Positions 63,878-64,000 of a stretch of 64,000 nucleotides of DNA are shown here, piece after piece (the stretch's first letter is position 1; every line of letters begins with the position of its first letter). The notes beneath the pieces were generated by a model. It saw only the letters and a program-made list of their open reading frames with translations. It searched no databases and was not told the origin of the DNA. This DNA is from Nitrospinaceae bacterium (GTDB lineage: Bacteria > Nitrospinota > Nitrospinia > Nitrospinales > VA-1): the NCBI GenBank assembly GCA_029261595.1, contig JAJDAZ010000002.1, positions 62,001 to 126,000 on the forward strand. The letters are read 5' to 3'. The position numbers and the translations under genes are program-made.

Positions 63878-64000
63878 TTAAACAATCCCTTTAAAAATAA
63901 TAAGTTGTTTGGATCCATCGAGTCGTTCCGTGTCTGGTTTTCTCCAGAATCCAAGACCGGGGCGTTCTGTATGGAGATAATTTTCCAAAAGGGCAGAGGG
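63878..64000 (-). CDS. Partial minus-strand ORF at the right edge
   Basis: The last 40 codons of a frame that opens beyond the window and stops at 63878-63880, 10 bases after the kamA stop. The encoded end, including ALLENYLHTERPGLGFW, has protein-like composition. No family recognised; the opposing plus frame is less convincing. Convergent with kamA. Confidence 0.4.
   Translation of the reverse strand, partial: PSALLENYLHTERPGLGFWRKPDTERLDGSKQLIIFKGIV

Noticed and set aside
63905-64000. Plus-strand ORF at the right edge
   Set aside because: No ribosome-binding site, and the opposite frame gives a more protein-like C-terminus.

Overview
The window is a bacterial chromosome segment of moderate GC. 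It comes from a Gram-negative organism with an outer membrane: there are signal peptides, several lipoprotein boxes, an outer-membrane beta-barrel, a complete dapF-dapA-dapB set and MreB. A rich periplasmic cytochrome c inventory, two TlpA-type thioredoxins, a CcdA-type thiol transporter, the trehalose-from-glycogen pathway and a lysine 2,3-aminomutase point to a respiratory, probably marine or salt-exposed bacterium. A Nitrospinota- or delta-proteobacteria-like lineage is my guess; the sequence alone cannot settle it. No prophage, insertion sequence, CRISPR array or rRNA was seen.

Layout. 0-10 kb: a TPR protein, a DksA/TraR zinc-finger gene, two tiny tandem ORFs, xseA-xseB-tlyA (tlyA is split by a one-base frame change at an A9 run), a broken cupin gene, a secreted TlpA/beta-barrel/His-rich operon and a degenerate HD-GYP protein. 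10-17 kb: gpmA, phoB-phoR, a SprA-type HExxH protein, engB and a DUF1015 protein. 17.4-23.8 kb: an operon of four c-type cytochromes with about 25 haem sites, including two giant paralogous multihaem proteins. 23.8-31.5 kb: an HPt protein and glgX-treZ-treY. 31.6-38.8 kb: an NHL-repeat protein, two tandem B12-binding radical SAM paralogues and a cupin. 39.3-43.4 kb: dapF, dapA, dapB, an MsrP-like molybdoenzyme and a formylglycine-generating-enzyme-like lipoprotein. 43.4-45.7 kb: an island of unusual genes, including a membrane protein with six near-identical repeats. 45.7-53.7 kb: a long minus-strand run with a lipoprotein, an FGE/CcdA fusion, TlpA, NifU-like, two ferredoxins, a JAMM peptidase, a Cys-rich protein, mreB, a GAF/degenerate-GGDEF protein and PilZ. 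53.9-54.4 kb: tRNA-Val and tRNA-Asp separated by a palindrome-packed spacer. 54.4-64 kb: a pentapeptide-repeat membrane protein, a TrpD2-like protein, a radical SAM protein, a CDP-alcohol phosphatidyltransferase, a LON-domain protein, an unidentified 469-residue protein, a glutaredoxin-like protein and KamA.

How the parts connect. The two TlpA proteins and the CcdA domain could supply periplasmic reductant for cytochrome c maturation, which the multihaem operon would need heavily. GlgX, TreZ and TreY together convert glycogen to trehalose; with KamA (beta-lysine) they suggest osmoadaptation. PhoBR, HD-GYP-like, GGDEF-like, PilZ and HPt proteins form a signalling layer in which at least two members have lost catalytic residues.

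The strongest leads are the paired multihaem cytochromes, the FGE/CcdA fusion, the tandem radical SAM pair with CX4CX2C cluster motifs, the six-repeat membrane protein, the tlyA slippery site, and palindromic elements scattered through intergenic DNA.
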